Assembly: GCF_000412185.1 (NCBI RefSeq)
Contig: NZ_ASJA01000004.1
Location: forward strand, 62,001-126,000
Direction: 5' to 3'
Length of the DNA: 64,000 nt
Origin: Euryhalocaulis caribicus
GTDB lineage: Bacteria > Pseudomonadota > Alphaproteobacteria > Caulobacterales > Maricaulaceae
Of the stretch, positions 27,687 to 38,238 are shown in pieces (positions within the stretch are counted from its first letter, which is position 1; each line of letters starts with the position of its first letter). Below the pieces are notes generated by a model. The model saw only the letters and a list, made by a program, of their open reading frames with translations, did not search any database and was not told the DNA's origin. A program made the translations under genes and the position numbers.

Positions 27687-28765
27687 GCTTCCGCCCCCTC
27701 CATCGCGGCCAGTTTGTGCGCCTGGTCTTCGGAGATCAGGGCGTCCAGAAGCTCGTCCAGCGCCTCGCCCTCCAGAACTTTGTCCAGCTTGTAGAGCGTC
27801 AGATTGATGCGGTGGTCGGAGACCCGCCCCTGCGGGAAATTATAGGTGCGGATGCGCTCCGAGCGGTCGCCGGAGCCGACCTGGCTGGCGCGGTCCGCCG
27901 CGCGCTCCGAATCCTTGGCCTCGCGCTCCATGTCATAGAGCTTGGTTTTCAGCATCTGCATGGCGCGGGCGCGGTTCTGGTGCTGCGACTTTTCGGAGGA
28001 CATGACCACGATGCCGGTCGGAATATGGGTCATGCGAACCGCGGAATCGGTCTTGTTGACGTGCTGGCCGCCCGCACCCGACGCGCGCATGGTGTCTACG
28101 CGCAAATCTTCCTGCCGGATTTCGATTTCCACATCTTCCGGCTGGGGCAGCACCGCCACCGTCGCCGCCGAGGTGTGGATGCGGCCGCCCGCTTCGGTGT
28201 CGGGCACGCGCTGCACGCGATGCACGCCGGATTCCCATTTCAGGCGTCCGAACACGCCCGCGCCCTCGACCGAGGCAATGATTTCCTTGTATCCGCCCGC
28301 GTCGCCCTCGGATTCGGATTCGATTTCCACTTTCCAGCCCTGATCCTGCGCGTAGCGCTGATACATGCGGAACAAATCGCCCGCGAACAGCGCAGCCTCG
28401 TCTCCGCCCGTCCCGGCGCGCACTTCCAGCATGACGGAGGCCTGATCGTCCTTGTCCTTGGGCAGAAGCAGTAGCTGCAGCGCCTTTTCCTTGCCCGGGA
28501 TCTGGTCGCGCAGCTCGTCCGCCTCGGCCTCGGCCAGTTCCTTCATCTCCGCATCGTCCGCGTCCCTGGCCAGCGCCTCGGCCTCTTCCAGTTGCTGGCG
28601 CAGGGTGGAGAGTTCGCGCGCCGCATCGGCCACCGGCTTCAGCTCGGCGTGCTCCTTGGACAGGCGGACAATCGCGTCGGCGTCCGCGGCGGCGGACATC
28701 TCGGCTTCGATGGCGTCAAAACGGTCGACGACCTGATTGAGGCGGGATTCGGGTATATGCGGCAT
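27683..28765 (-). CDS. prfA: Peptide chain release factor 1
   Basis: 360 residues from ATG 28765, the typical RF1 length; an in-frame start at 28801 only adds a poor extension. The stop-codon recognition PxT motif is 'PDT' (188-190) and the catalytic GGQ is at 232-234 ('[12 protein letters not shown]'). RF1 reads UAA and UAG and triggers peptide release. Its Gln is the PrmC substrate encoded nearby. TAG is the stop of many genes in this window, for which RF1 is required. Confidence 0.97.
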   Translation of the reverse strand: MPHIPESRLNQVVDRFDAIEAEMSAAADADAIVRLSKEHAELKPVADAARELSTLRQQLEEAEALARDADDAEMKELAEAEADELRDQIPGKEKALQLLLLPKDKDDQASVMLEVRAGTGGDEAALFAGDLFRMYQRYAQDQGWKVEIESESEGDAGGYKEIIASVEGAGVFGRLKWESGVHRVQRVPDTEAGGRIHTSAATVAVLPQPEDVEIEIRQEDLRVDTMRASGAGGQHVNKTDSAVRMTHIPTGIVVMSSEKSQHQNRARAMQMLKTKLYDMEREAKDSERAADRASQVGSGDRSERIRTYNFPQGRVSDHRINLTLYKLDKVLEGEALDELLDALISEDQAHKLAAMEGAEA

Positions 28766-28859
28766 GGCGCATCGAATAGCGGTTGCCGCGGCGCGGCGCA
28801 AAGCCTGATAGCGCCTGACGCGGCGGAACTCTCTGGCGGGGCTGCGGGTTAGGCATGGA

Positions 28860-29570
28860 ATGAGCAGAACTGCCGAATATGCCCGCCTGGCCGCCGGGGG
28901 CGTGATCGGCGTAATCCTGATTATCTACGCCGCCATTTTTCTCACCCGCACGGCCACGACGCCGGATCCGTCCGCGCCATCGCCTGAAATCACGGCGATT
29001 GCGGCGCAACGTCTGGATGCGACCGAACCTCCGTCAGCGGATATGGCGGCGCCGGAATCCCGGGCCGGCGCCCCGGTCAGCAACCGCCCGCCCGCCGCGC
29101 CTGCGGCGGCGCCTGTCGCCGCCCCACCTTCCGACTTTCCGCGCCCCCTGATCATTCCCGTCAGCGGCGTGCCGACCGGCATGTTGAGCGACAATTATGA
29201 TGATCCGCGTTCCGGCGGACGCGAACACCGCGCCATCGACATCATGGCCGAGCGCGGCACGCCCGTTCTGGCCGCCGATGACGGCACAATCGTCAAGCTC
29301 TTCGACAGCGACCGCGGGGGCCTGACCATCTATCAGTTCGATCCCACCCAAACCTATTCCTATTATTACGCGCATCTGGACGCCTATGCCGACGCGCTGG
29401 AAGAAGGCCAGAGCGTCGAGCGCGGCGATCTGATCGGTTATGTCGGAACCAGCGGCAACGCGCCGGACAGCGCCCCGCACCTTCACTTCCAGATCAGCGA
29501 ACTGGACGAAGACAAGAGCTGGTGGCTGGGCGAACCGATGAACCCGTTCCCGATCCTCGCCGGCCAGTGA
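28860..29570 (+). CDS. Membrane-anchored M23 (LytM) peptidase
   Basis: 236 residues. An N-terminal helix (about 9-29) anchors it, a Pro/Ala-rich linker (about 35-95) follows, then an M23 domain with '[22 protein letters not shown]', 'YYYAHL' and 'APHLHFQI'. The usual HxGxD reads HRAID (Gly to Ala) but the His and Asp zinc ligands and the HLH motif are present, so activity is plausible. It diverges from prfA and converges on the hybrid kinase gene with a 9-base gap. Likely a periplasmic peptidoglycan endopeptidase. Confidence 0.88.
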   Translation: MSRTAEYARLAAGGVIGVILIIYAAIFLTRTATTPDPSAPSPEITAIAAQRLDATEPPSADMAAPESRAGAPVSNRPPAAPAAAPVAAPPSDFPRPLIIPVSGVPTGMLSDNYDDPRSGGREHRAIDIMAERGTPVLAADDGTIVKLFDSDRGGLTIYQFDPTQTYSYYYAHLDAYADALEEGQSVERGDLIGYVGTSGNAPDSAPHLHFQISELDEDKSWWLGEPMNPFPILAGQ

Positions 29571-29579
29571 TGGCTGCGG

Positions 29580-31628
29580 TCAGGAAGCCTCGCCGTTAGC
29601 CTGACCGGCCGATATGGCGCGACGCCCGCCCGCATTAACAACGCGCGTGATTTCCGCAAACAGGGCGCGAATATCAATCGGTTTCACGGCATACCCGTCC
29701 ATTCCGGCGTTCAGGCATTTCTTTTTGTCGTCGTCATGCGTATTGGCCGTCAGTCCGACCACCGGCGTATCCGCGTTGATCCCGCCGGACGCACGCAACC
29801 GCCGTGTGGTTTCAAGCCCGTCCAGTTCAGGCAGGCCCATATCCATCAAGACGAGGTCGAAATCCTGCGATTCCGCCAGGTTCAGAGCCTCCAGACCGGT
29901 CCAGGCCTGCGTAATCCTGTAATCCAGGGTCCGCAGCAACGCCTCCAGGATCGCGTGATTGATGCCGACGTCCTCGACGACCAGAACTTTCAATCCGCGC
30001 GGCGTGTTGGACTGCAGGGTTTCCTTGGTTTCCGCCTCTTCCAGACGGGCGCGCCTTAGCGGCACCGTCAGCGTGAATGTCGCGCCCTGTTCGCCGCCAT
30101 CGGCAAGGACAAGGTCGCCGTCCATGGCTTGGGCCAGCTTGCGGCTGATGGGCAGGCCCAGACCCGTGCCGCCATATTTGCGGCTGATGCTGTGATCGGT
30201 CTGTTCAAAGGCCTCGAATATCCGCTCGCGCGCCTCCGCAGGCACGCCCGGCCCTGAATCGGTGACGGACAATGTCATCCGCCATTCCTCGGCGGCGGAT
30301 TCCTCAAAATCCGCCCGGATGGCGATTTCGCCCTCGCTGGTGAATTTCACCGCGTTTGAAATCAGGTTGAACAGGATCTGGCGAAGACGGGTGGGGTCGC
30401 CCATCACGGCGTCCGGCGCATTATGAATGCTGAGATGAAGCGACAGCCCCTTGTCGCGCGCACGCGCGTCCCAGAGTTTCTGCGCCTTCTCCAGAAGGTC
30501 AGAGGGGTCCAGCGGAATGACCTCGATGGTCATTTTGCCCGCTTCGATTTTCGACAGGTCCAGGAGGTCGTTCAACAGGGTCAGCAGCATCCCGCCGCCT
30601 TCCCCGATCATGTCCAGCTGCTGGGCCTGCCAGTCGTCCAGTTCGCTGGTCCGCAACGCCTGCGTAGCGCCAAGAATGGCGTTCATGGGCGTGCGCAACT
30701 CATGGCTGACCACCGCCAGGAATTCGGATTTGACCTTGTCGGCTTTCAGAGCCTGATCGCGGGAGGTCTCCAGCGCTTCCTCATGATCCAGCCGGTCCAG
30801 CTCATGCCCCACCTTGCCGGCGATCAGACGCATGATGTCGAAATCGGAATGGGTGAAAGGTTGTTGCGGCTTCGCCGATGAAAAACTGATCGTGCCGGTG
30901 ACCTTGCCGCCCCGCACCACGCGCGCGCCTATAAATCCCGAAATGCCGGCATTCTGATAGCAGGGATGCTGCACGGCCCCGGTCTCCGGCGCATCGTGAA
31001 ACGCCAGGGGGGCGGCGCTGTTCAGCACGTCGCGCGTGAAGGATTCTCCAACCGCGAAGACCTGCCCGGCCTGGATCTCGCCCGTCGGGTCGAATACCCG
31101 CAACACTTCGTACCGGTCGCCATCGACCGCGCTGATGATGCCAAGGTCCAGCCCGAAATGCTCACACCCCAGGCGCAGCAATTCGCGCAACTTGTAATCG
31201 GGATCGCTGGCGCTGGCGGCGAGCTCAAGGATCGCCGACATGCCCTGTTGCCGCAAAACACGGTCGGTCACATCGCGGATGGACCCCATGAAGCCGACAT
31301 GTTTGTCGCCGCCATTGGTCAGCGGAACGCCGATCGTGGCGCCGTGAAACACCACCCCGTCCGCGGTCTGATACCGCATGATGTATTCACTGCTGTCCGC
31401 CGAGGCCGCCGCGTTGAACCGGCTTTGTCCCTGTTGGTTGAAATCCTCGGGATCTGCGTAGAGGACCGCCGTGGACTGGCCGACGATCTCCTCCTCGGAA
31501 TAGCGGAAAAGTTCAAGAAAGGCGGGGTTTACCTCCTGGATGATGCGCTGCTGATCGGCCACCGCGATTGCATCGGGCAGCCGGTCGAACATTTCGCTGG
31601 CATAGTCTGAAAACTTTTGCTTCATCAT
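29580..31628 (-). CDS. PAS-GAF hybrid sensor histidine kinase
   Basis: About 682 residues from ATG 31628 (TTG 31658 would add ten). Order: PAS (about 5-125, 'RLPDAIAVADQQRIIQEVNPAFLELFRYSEEEIVG'), GAF (about 140-290), HisKA with H-box 'VVSHELRTPMNAILGA', HATPase with 'NLISNAVKFTSEG' and 'GTGLGLPISRKLAQAMDG', and a C-terminal receiver with 'LVLMDMGLPELDG' and 'YAVKPID'. There are no membrane segments, so it senses a cytoplasmic signal. No partner regulator is adjacent; phosphate probably goes to a separate phosphotransferase. It is not CckA, which has membrane helices. Confidence 0.92.
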   Translation of the reverse strand: MMKQKFSDYASEMFDRLPDAIAVADQQRIIQEVNPAFLELFRYSEEEIVGQSTAVLYADPEDFNQQGQSRFNAAASADSSEYIMRYQTADGVVFHGATIGVPLTNGGDKHVGFMGSIRDVTDRVLRQQGMSAILELAASASDPDYKLRELLRLGCEHFGLDLGIISAVDGDRYEVLRVFDPTGEIQAGQVFAVGESFTRDVLNSAAPLAFHDAPETGAVQHPCYQNAGISGFIGARVVRGGKVTGTISFSSAKPQQPFTHSDFDIMRLIAGKVGHELDRLDHEEALETSRDQALKADKVKSEFLAVVSHELRTPMNAILGATQALRTSELDDWQAQQLDMIGEGGGMLLTLLNDLLDLSKIEAGKMTIEVIPLDPSDLLEKAQKLWDARARDKGLSLHLSIHNAPDAVMGDPTRLRQILFNLISNAVKFTSEGEIAIRADFEESAAEEWRMTLSVTDSGPGVPAEARERIFEAFEQTDHSISRKYGGTGLGLPISRKLAQAMDGDLVLADGGEQGATFTLTVPLRRARLEEAETKETLQSNTPRGLKVLVVEDVGINHAILEALLRTLDYRITQAWTGLEALNLAESQDFDLVLMDMGLPELDGLETTRRLRASGGINADTPVVGLTANTHDDDKKKCLNAGMDGYAVKPIDIRALFAEITRVVNAGGRRAISAGQANGEAS

Positions 31629-31735
31629 CCAGGGCTCTGGTCGGACTACGGCATTCAACCCAGAAAACGGGTTCGAAATGACTATAGGTTTAAGAAAGCC
31701 GACTTAAAGCCAGCGGACTGCAGGCCCGTAACCGC

Positions 31736-32878
31736 TTATTCAGCCGCGCTTTTTGCGCTTTCGCCTGCGGCGCGCATCTCGGCGGCCTTGTCCTCGACCA
31801 TTTGCACGATCCGCTCGATCATCTCCTCGTTGGAGAGTTTCGCGGACGGCTTACCGGAAACGTAAAGCATGCCGGAATCCTTGCCGCCGCCAGTGAAGCC
31901 AAGGTCCGTATAGGCCGCCTCGCCTGGCCCGTTCACCACGCAGCCGATAATCGACAGGGAGATCGGCTCGGCGATATGGGCCAGCCGGTCCTCCAGCGTC
32001 CGCACCGTCTCGATCACCTCGAACCCCTGCCGCGCGCAGGACGGGCAGGCGATGATATTCACCCCGCGCGTGCGCAGGTTCAGGCTTTTCAGAATGTCGT
32101 AGCCGACCTTGATTTCCTCGACCGGGTCCTCGGACAGCGACACCCGGATCGTGTCCCCGATCCCGGCCCACAGCAGCGATCCCAGCCCGATGGAGGACTT
32201 GATGGTGCCGGAGCGCCGGGCGCCCGCCTCCGTCACGCCCAGATGCAGCGGACAGTCCATCGCTTCCGACAGCGCCTGATAGGCCGCCACGGTCAGGAAA
32301 ACATCGCTGGCCTTGGCGGAAACCTTGTACTCGCGGAAATCGTGTTCTTCCAGGATCGCGGCGTGCATCATCGCGCTTTCCACCATCGCTTCGGGGCACG
32401 GCTCGCCGTATTTTTCCAGAAGATGGCGCTCCAGCGATCCGGCGTTCACGCCGATGCGGATGGAGCAGCCATGATCCTTGGCCGCCTGCACCACGTCTCG
32501 AACCCGGTCTTTCGACCCGATATTGCCCGGATTGATACGCAGGCAGGCCGCGCCCGCCTCCGCCGCCTCGATGCCGCGCTTATAGTGGAAATGGATATCG
32601 GCGACGATCGGCACATTGACCTGCGCCACGATGTCTTTCAGCGCGGCCGTGGAGTCTTCGTCCGGGCAGGACACGCGCACGATGTCGGCCCCCGCATCCT
32701 CCAGCGCGCGAATCTGCGCCACCGTTCCGGCGACGTCGGGCGTTCGCGTATTGGTCATGGACTGGACGCTGATCGGCGCGTCCCCGCCCACGGGAACGGA
32801 CCCGACATGAATCTGGCGGCTCTTGCGGCGTTCGATGGCCCGCCAGGGGCGGACATGCATGGCGTCTTCGACAGTCAT
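31736..32878 (-). CDS. ispG: 4-hydroxy-3-methylbut-2-enyl diphosphate synthase IspG
   Basis: 380 residues. An N-terminal TIM-barrel part ('[18 protein letters not shown]', 'VADIHFHYK') is followed by the [4Fe-4S] domain with Cys278 and Cys281 ('CPSCARQG'), Cys313 and Glu320 ('GCVVNGPGE'). IspG reduces methylerythritol cyclodiphosphate in the MEP isoprenoid pathway. The gene lies about 100 bases after a RodZ-like gene on the same strand, an association common in proteobacteria. Start ATG 32878; ATG 32860 is possible. Confidence 0.97.
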   Translation of the reverse strand: MTVEDAMHVRPWRAIERRKSRQIHVGSVPVGGDAPISVQSMTNTRTPDVAGTVAQIRALEDAGADIVRVSCPDEDSTAALKDIVAQVNVPIVADIHFHYKRGIEAAEAGAACLRINPGNIGSKDRVRDVVQAAKDHGCSIRIGVNAGSLERHLLEKYGEPCPEAMVESAMMHAAILEEHDFREYKVSAKASDVFLTVAAYQALSEAMDCPLHLGVTEAGARRSGTIKSSIGLGSLLWAGIGDTIRVSLSEDPVEEIKVGYDILKSLNLRTRGVNIIACPSCARQGFEVIETVRTLEDRLAHIAEPISLSIIGCVVNGPGEAAYTDLGFTGGGKDSGMLYVSGKPSAKLSNEEMIERIVQMVEDKAAEMRAAGESAKSAAE

Positions 32879-32981
32879 GGCAGCAGGTTCACACCAGAAC
32901 TCGGCGCGCGGCGGCGTCCGCCGCGCAAGTCAGGCCTGATATAACAATCGATGAGTTGGGCCGCCATGCGGCCGCCGCGTC

Positions 32982-33596
32982 TTATTCAGCAGCGGCGACT
33001 TCAGAGGGGGCGGTTTCAGTCGCGGCTTCGGTCGCGGTGTCCTGCTGTTCGGCGCTCTCGCCGGCCAGACCGTTCCAGATGGAGGCGTCTGCCTCCTGCG
33101 GCGCTTCATCGAAACTCCACTCTGCAAGCGCGGCGGGCACGGGCGGGGTGTCTTCGCTGGCCGAATTGGCCGGAGCGTTATAGCCGTACCAGGTCATGGC
33201 GACCGCAGCGAGCGCGAACACGCCGATGGCTCCGGCCAGGCCGCGCGGAAGGCGTTGCTCAGGCGGGGCTTCGGGTTGAATCAGCTCGGGCTTGTAACCG
33301 TCGCGGAACCGGCAGTCATTCTTGACGCCTTCCGCAATATGGCAGGGATCCAGACCCAGAAAGGTCGCGTAATTCCGCGCAAAGCTCACCGCATAGGCCC
33401 GCGGCGGCAGCGCCAGCGGATCGGCTTCTTCAAGCGCGGTGAGATATTCTTCCTTGATGCGCAGCGCGGTCGCCGCGTCGGCCAGTTCCAGGCCGCGCTC
33501 CAGACGCGCCTGCCGGAGTTGCGCCCCGACATGTTCGTCCTCGAAGCCGGAGACCTCGTCTCCGAACCACTCGTCCGAGAACCCGATTGCGGTCAT
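32982..33596 (-). CDS. RodZ-like HTH membrane protein
   Basis: 204 residues. An N-terminal HTH_25/Xre-type domain (about 23-90, 'GAQLRQARLERGLELADAATALRIKEEYLTALEEAD' and 'AYAVSFARNYATFLGLD') precedes one membrane helix (about 119-138) and an acidic, Ala/Thr-rich periplasmic tail. This is the layout of RodZ, the MreB-binding cell-shape protein, but the tail lacks the DUF4115 beta domain of full RodZ, so it may be a shortened relative. ispG follows on the same strand. Confidence 0.85.
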   Translation of the reverse strand: MTAIGFSDEWFGDEVSGFEDEHVGAQLRQARLERGLELADAATALRIKEEYLTALEEADPLALPPRAYAVSFARNYATFLGLDPCHIAEGVKNDCRFRDGYKPELIQPEAPPEQRLPRGLAGAIGVFALAAVAMTWYGYNAPANSASEDTPPVPAALAEWSFDEAPQEADASIWNGLAGESAEQQDTATEAATETAPSEVAAAE

Positions 33597-33701
33597 AAGA
33601 TCCTTCTACCCCTTGTTTCGCGCTGAACCGCATCCCCTGCGGCTCCCCCCAGCGCACGGTGTGACTATAAAGCCTCACCGCAACGATTTTATTAACAGGC
33701 T

Positions 33702-36005
33702 TCACCCGATTTGCCAATGGGTTAGCCCGGAAAAATTACTCTGCGCGGCATATTCCTTCAGAAATTCCCGCGTCGAGCCGTTGTCGCTGCGAATCACCTC
33801 TTGCAAGCGCTCTGCCAGAGATTTCGCGTCAAGCTGCAGCGCCATCGCCTTCACAGGCCCGAACCCGCTCGGCGGCATGGAAAGCCGCCGGAAACCAAGG
33901 CCCATAAGCGCCATCGCCTCCAGCGGGCGGCCGGACATCTCGCCGCAAACGCCGGCCGGAACGCCATGTTCGGCGCAGATGTCCCGGATTCGGCCCAGCA
34001 TCGTCAAGAAGTAAGGATCCAGCGCGTCATACCGGTCTGTCAGGCGCGGATGATCGCGGTCCGCGGCAAAGAAGAACTGGAACAGATCGTTCACGCCCAC
34101 GGACACGAAATCCGTCTCGCCCATGACCGACGGAAGGGCCCAGGCGAAGGCCGGCGTCTCCACCATGGCGCCGATATTCAGCTTGTCCGGCACGGGCCGT
34201 CCGCGGCTCCGGGCCCATTCGAATTCCTTCAGGGCCAGCGCCCGCGCGGCGCGGTATTCGCCGACCGTCGCCAGCATCGGGAACATCACGTTCAGCTCCC
34301 GCCCGGCGGAGGCCGTCATCAGAGCGCGCAGCTGGTAACGAAGCAGCCCCTTGCGGTCCAGCGACATGCGGATCGCGCGCCAGCCCAGCGCCGGGTTGCG
34401 CTCCCGCTCCGAGGAGACATAGGGCAGGATCTTGTCGCCGCCGAGGTCCAGCGTGCGGAAGATCACCGGCTTGTCGCGGGCGGCGTCCAGAACCTGCGTA
34501 TAGACCTCGATCTGCGCTTCCAGCCGGGGCAGCTGCTCGGCGATCATGAACTGGAACTCGGTGCGGAACAGGCCCATCCCGTCCGCCCCGGTCGCGCCCA
34601 TCTGCGGCAGGTCGACCAGCAGGCCGGCGTTCAGCATCAGCTCCGCATCCTGCCCGTCCCTGGTGCGGGAGGGACGGTGGCGCAGCCGGGCAAATTCCGC
34701 CTGACGCTTGCCGCGCAGGGCGACGCGGGCGGTGTAGGATTCCAGAACCTCATCGGAGGGCCGCAGATGAATGGCGCCGGATTCGCCGTCCAGAATCACC
34801 ACGTCGCCGTCTTCGGCGCGGTCCAGCGCGTCATCCAGACGCCCGACCAGCGGAATGCCCAGCGCCCGCGCCACAATCGCCGCATGGCCGGACGCCGACC
34901 CCTCCTCCAGCGCCACGCCCTTCAGCGTCCCGGCGCCGTATTCCAGCAAGTCCGCCGGCCCGATATGGCGGGCGATCAGGATAGCGTTCTCGGGCAGCTC
35001 GACCTGCGTATCCTCGCCGGAAAGATAGCGCAGCGTGCGATTGGCGATATCTTCCAGATCGTGCAGCCGGTCGCTGAAGAAGGCGTCCCGCGTCTGGGTC
35101 AGGCGGGCGCGCTGCTCGTTCCGCGCGCGCTCCACCGCCGCCTCTGCGGTCAGGCCGGAGCGCACCGCGTCGAACAGCTTGCCGGTCCAGGCCGGATCGC
35201 GCGCGAACATGCGGTAGGTGTCGAATACCTCGCCGGTCAGCCCGGCGCCGACCCGCGCATCCCGTTCCGCCCAGCGGTCCAGGTCAGACTGCAACTGCCC
35301 CAGCGCCAGGCGCAGGCGTTGCTCCTCGGCGTCCGGATCGTCCGCGATCAACCGGGTGGAGCCGACATGCGGCTTGTGCACCAGCGCCGTGCCGATGGCG
35401 ATGCCGCCGGCAAAGGCGCGTCCCTGCAGGGTTTCAAAGCGGGAGGGCCGAAGCTCGATCCCTTCCAGCGCCACTGTGTCCAGAAGGTCGCCGGAGGCGA
35501 TCACCTCGGCCAGCACCATGGCGATGGTCTGCAAGGTCTCGATTTCGTCTTCGCGGTAACCGCGCTTTTCCACGCTCTGCACCACCAGCACGCCCAGCAG
35601 GCGGCCGCCGCGCAGAATCGGCACGCCCAGGAACGTCTGATAGGCGTCCTCGCCCGTCTCCGGCCGGTAGGAGAAGGCCGGATGCTCCTGCGCGCTGATC
35701 GTGGAAAGCGGTCGCGCGGTCTGCGCCACCCAGCCGACAAGGCCCTCGCCCGCGTTCAGGCGCGTGGCGTGAACCGCTTCGGCTTTCAGGCCCTCGGTAG
35801 CGCACAGCTCCAGCGAGCCGCCGGAGCGGCGCAGATAGATGGAGCAGACCTCGGCGCGCAGATTGGCGGCGATGATGTCCACCAGGCTGTCCAGCCGCTC
35901 CTGTGCGTCGCCTTTCCGCGCCATCACGTCGCGGATCTGGCGCAGCAACCGGACCGGGCCGGGCGCTTCGGGCGCAGGAGTTTTCAATTCGGCTTCGTTC
36001 GCCAT
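33702..36005 (-). CDS. ptsP: Nitrogen-PTS enzyme I (PtsP, EI-Ntr)
   Basis: 767 residues. A GAF domain (about 30-170) precedes the EI N-domain, the phospho-His domain with His374 ('GSASGHAAIVARALGIP') and the C-terminal PEP-binding barrel ('LFRTEFQFM', 'FRTLDLGGDKILPY', 'GVPAGVCGEMSGRP'). PtsP starts the PTS-Ntr relay to NPr and EIIA-Ntr, linking nitrogen status to potassium and stress control. lysC is 21 bases upstream on the same strand, a common alphaproteobacterial pair. The GAF domain in other species binds glutamine. Confidence 0.96.
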   Translation of the reverse strand: MANEAELKTPAPEAPGPVRLLRQIRDVMARKGDAQERLDSLVDIIAANLRAEVCSIYLRRSGGSLELCATEGLKAEAVHATRLNAGEGLVGWVAQTARPLSTISAQEHPAFSYRPETGEDAYQTFLGVPILRGGRLLGVLVVQSVEKRGYREDEIETLQTIAMVLAEVIASGDLLDTVALEGIELRPSRFETLQGRAFAGGIAIGTALVHKPHVGSTRLIADDPDAEEQRLRLALGQLQSDLDRWAERDARVGAGLTGEVFDTYRMFARDPAWTGKLFDAVRSGLTAEAAVERARNEQRARLTQTRDAFFSDRLHDLEDIANRTLRYLSGEDTQVELPENAILIARHIGPADLLEYGAGTLKGVALEEGSASGHAAIVARALGIPLVGRLDDALDRAEDGDVVILDGESGAIHLRPSDEVLESYTARVALRGKRQAEFARLRHRPSRTRDGQDAELMLNAGLLVDLPQMGATGADGMGLFRTEFQFMIAEQLPRLEAQIEVYTQVLDAARDKPVIFRTLDLGGDKILPYVSSERERNPALGWRAIRMSLDRKGLLRYQLRALMTASAGRELNVMFPMLATVGEYRAARALALKEFEWARSRGRPVPDKLNIGAMVETPAFAWALPSVMGETDFVSVGVNDLFQFFFAADRDHPRLTDRYDALDPYFLTMLGRIRDICAEHGVPAGVCGEMSGRPLEAMALMGLGFRRLSMPPSGFGPVKAMALQLDAKSLAERLQEVIRSDNGSTREFLKEYAAQSNFSGLTHWQIG

Positions 36006-36026
36006 TATCCGCCCTTGGGAGACCTT

Positions 36027-37265
36027 CTATTCCGCGTCCAGGCCAAAGGCGGCGTGAAGGGCGCGCACCGCCAGCTCGGTATACTCGGCGTCGATAAGCA
36101 CCGAGATCTTGATTTCAGAGGTCGAAATGGCCTGAGCCGCTATCCCTCGCTCGTTCAGGGCGCTGAACATCGTCTGGGCCACGCCCGAATGGCTGCGCAT
36201 CCCCAGTCCGATGACCGACACCTTGGACACGTTCGCCTCCGAGGCGAGTTCAGAATAACCGATTTCGTCCTTGTGTGCAGAAATCGCCTCCAGCGCCCGG
36301 TCCAGCTCCGCCATTCCGACGGTAAAGACCATGTTCGCGGCCTGTCCGCTGCGCGCCGGACTCTGGACGATCATGTCCACGTTCACGTCGGCGTCCGCCA
36401 GGCGGTCGAAGATGCGCGCGGTGGCCTGCGGCGACGGGGGAAGGCCCAGAAGACTGACCTTGGCTTCGTCCCGCGTGTAGGCGACGCCGGACACGATGCG
36501 CTGTTCCATATTCTCGTCCTCCGCGCAGACCAGCGTGCCCGGATTGTCCGCCTCGAGAGGCGTCATGGAGGACACCACGCGCAGCGGAACATTGCGCGCC
36601 ATGGCCAGCTCCACCGAGCGGGTCTGCAAAACTTTCGCCCCGAGAGAGGCGAATTCCAGCATTTCTTCATAACTGATCCGGTCCAGCCGCCTTGCGCGGC
36701 GGACAATGCGCGGATCGGCGGAATAGACGCCGTCGACATCGGTATAGATATCGCACTGCGCCCCGCCCAGCGCCGCGGCCAGCCCCACCGCGCTGACATC
36801 GGAGCCGCCGCGGCCCAGCGTGGCGATCCGGTTATTCTCCGTAACCCCCTGGAATCCCGTCAAAACCGCCACTTCTCCGAAATCGATGGCCGGTCCGATC
36901 AGATCGTCCGTCAGGCCGTCGATACGCGCTTTTCCGTGAGAGGCGGAGGCCCGGACCGGCGCCTGCCAGCCCTGCCAGGAGCGCGCCTTCACGCCCTCTG
37001 CGCGTAAGAGCAGCGCCATCATGGCGGCGGACACCTGCTCGCCAGTGGCCAGAATCGCGTCCGTTTCGTCTCGCGGATCGGCGACATCGGCGCCCGCTTC
37101 CCGCGCCAGACCCAGCAGGCGGTCGGTTTCCCCCGCCATGGCGGACACCACCACGGCAACGGATTTTCCGGCCGAAACCTCACGCGCCACGCGGCTTGCG
37201 GCGACGCGCATGCGATCAAGGCCGGCCACCGAAGTGCCGCCGAATTTCATCACAAGCCGGGACAT
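36027..37265 (-). CDS. lysC: Aspartate kinase LysC
   Basis: 412 residues. The kinase domain has '[16 protein letters not shown]' at the N-terminus and '[39 protein letters not shown]'; two ACT domains (about 265-410) follow with '[13 protein letters not shown]' near the end. It makes aspartyl phosphate for lysine, threonine, methionine and diaminopimelate. The ACT domains predict feedback inhibition, usually by lysine plus threonine. It diverges from ubiG and leads into ptsP. Confidence 0.97.
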   Translation of the reverse strand: MSRLVMKFGGTSVAGLDRMRVAASRVAREVSAGKSVAVVVSAMAGETDRLLGLAREAGADVADPRDETDAILATGEQVSAAMMALLLRAEGVKARSWQGWQAPVRASASHGKARIDGLTDDLIGPAIDFGEVAVLTGFQGVTENNRIATLGRGGSDVSAVGLAAALGGAQCDIYTDVDGVYSADPRIVRRARRLDRISYEEMLEFASLGAKVLQTRSVELAMARNVPLRVVSSMTPLEADNPGTLVCAEDENMEQRIVSGVAYTRDEAKVSLLGLPPSPQATARIFDRLADADVNVDMIVQSPARSGQAANMVFTVGMAELDRALEAISAHKDEIGYSELASEANVSKVSVIGLGMRSHSGVAQTMFSALNERGIAAQAISTSEIKISVLIDAEYTELAVRALHAAFGLDAE

Positions 37266-37371
37266 GCGGTTCCCTTGCCCTCGCCATCTGGCTGTCGCGC
37301 ATTATTGTCAAACGGGCATGACCCGCGCTCAAGTCGGATACAGCAAAGCGACACGGACGCAAAATTCCCCC

Positions 37372-38145
37372 ATGGCCCACGCAAACGAAGCCGTAGAAGA
37401 ACTCACATCGCCCAGCATCGATCCCGAAGAGGTCGAAAAATTCTCCGCCATGGCGGACGAATGGTGGGATCCGGACGGCAAGTTCAAGCCGCTTCACAAG
37501 ATCAATCCGCTGCGCCTGAACTATATTCGCGACACGCTGACCCGCCATTTCGGCCTGGATGCAGACGCCGATCAGCCGCTGAAAGGTCTGCGCCTGCTGG
37601 ACATCGGCTGCGGCGGCGGCCTGTTGTCGGAGCCCCTGGCGCGGCTGGGGGCCGAGGTCGTTGGCGTGGACGCGGCCATCCGGAACGTCAAAACCGCCAA
37701 GGCGCACGCCGAAAAGACCGGCGTGAAGGTCGATTTCCGGCACAGGACGATCGAATTGCTGGCCGAAAGCGGCGAAAAACCCTTCGATGCGGTGCTGAAT
37801 ATGGAGGTCGTGGAGCACGTTTCCGACCCCGCGCAATTCCTGAAAACCAGCGCGTCGGTCGTGAAACCGGGCGGTCTGATGCTGGTTTCGACCATAAACC
37901 GCACCTCAAAAGCCTTCGTCATGGCCATTTTCGGCGCGGAATACGTGCTGGGCTGGCTGCCAAAAGGCACGCACCAGTTCGACAAGCTGGTCAAACCCGA
38001 AGAGATCGAGGCCGCCCTGGCGCCGGAAGGCTATGAGGTTGGCGAGCCGGTCGGGGTCAGTTTCAACCCGCTTTCGGACGAATGGCGGCTGTCCGGCGAC
38101 ACATCTGTCAATTACATGACGGTCGTAACCGCCCCTGAAAAATAG
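37372..38145 (+). CDS. ubiG: Ubiquinone biosynthesis O-methyltransferase UbiG
   Basis: 257 residues from ATG 37372 (ATG 37318 in frame would add 18). '[29 protein letters not shown]' is the UbiG signature, followed by SAM motif '[21 protein letters not shown]' and '[12 protein letters not shown]'. UbiG carries out both O-methylations of ubiquinone synthesis at the inner membrane. It diverges from lysC by 106 bases; this ubiG/lysC arrangement is conserved in many alphaproteobacteria. Confidence 0.96.
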   Translation: MAHANEAVEELTSPSIDPEEVEKFSAMADEWWDPDGKFKPLHKINPLRLNYIRDTLTRHFGLDADADQPLKGLRLLDIGCGGGLLSEPLARLGAEVVGVDAAIRNVKTAKAHAEKTGVKVDFRHRTIELLAESGEKPFDAVLNMEVVEHVSDPAQFLKTSASVVKPGGLMLVSTINRTSKAFVMAIFGAEYVLGWLPKGTHQFDKLVKPEEIEAALAPEGYEVGEPVGVSFNPLSDEWRLSGDTSVNYMTVVTAPEK

Positions 38146-38238
38146 ATTTCGCTGCGGCTTTCCCGCGCGGACCGGGACCCTATCTCTGTCTGGCGCATTG
38201 TATGACGCCGCAAGACTAGACCCGGGAAGCCCTCTTTC

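Noticed and set aside
29580-31628. Hybrid kinase considered as CckA
   Set aside because: It has a GAF domain and no membrane helices, whereas CckA has N-terminal membrane helices and tandem PAS domains; gene context is also different.
33801-37007. Open frame of over 1000 codons opposite ptsP and lysC
   Set aside because: Runs across two conserved genes in antisense; composition is that of a shadow frame.
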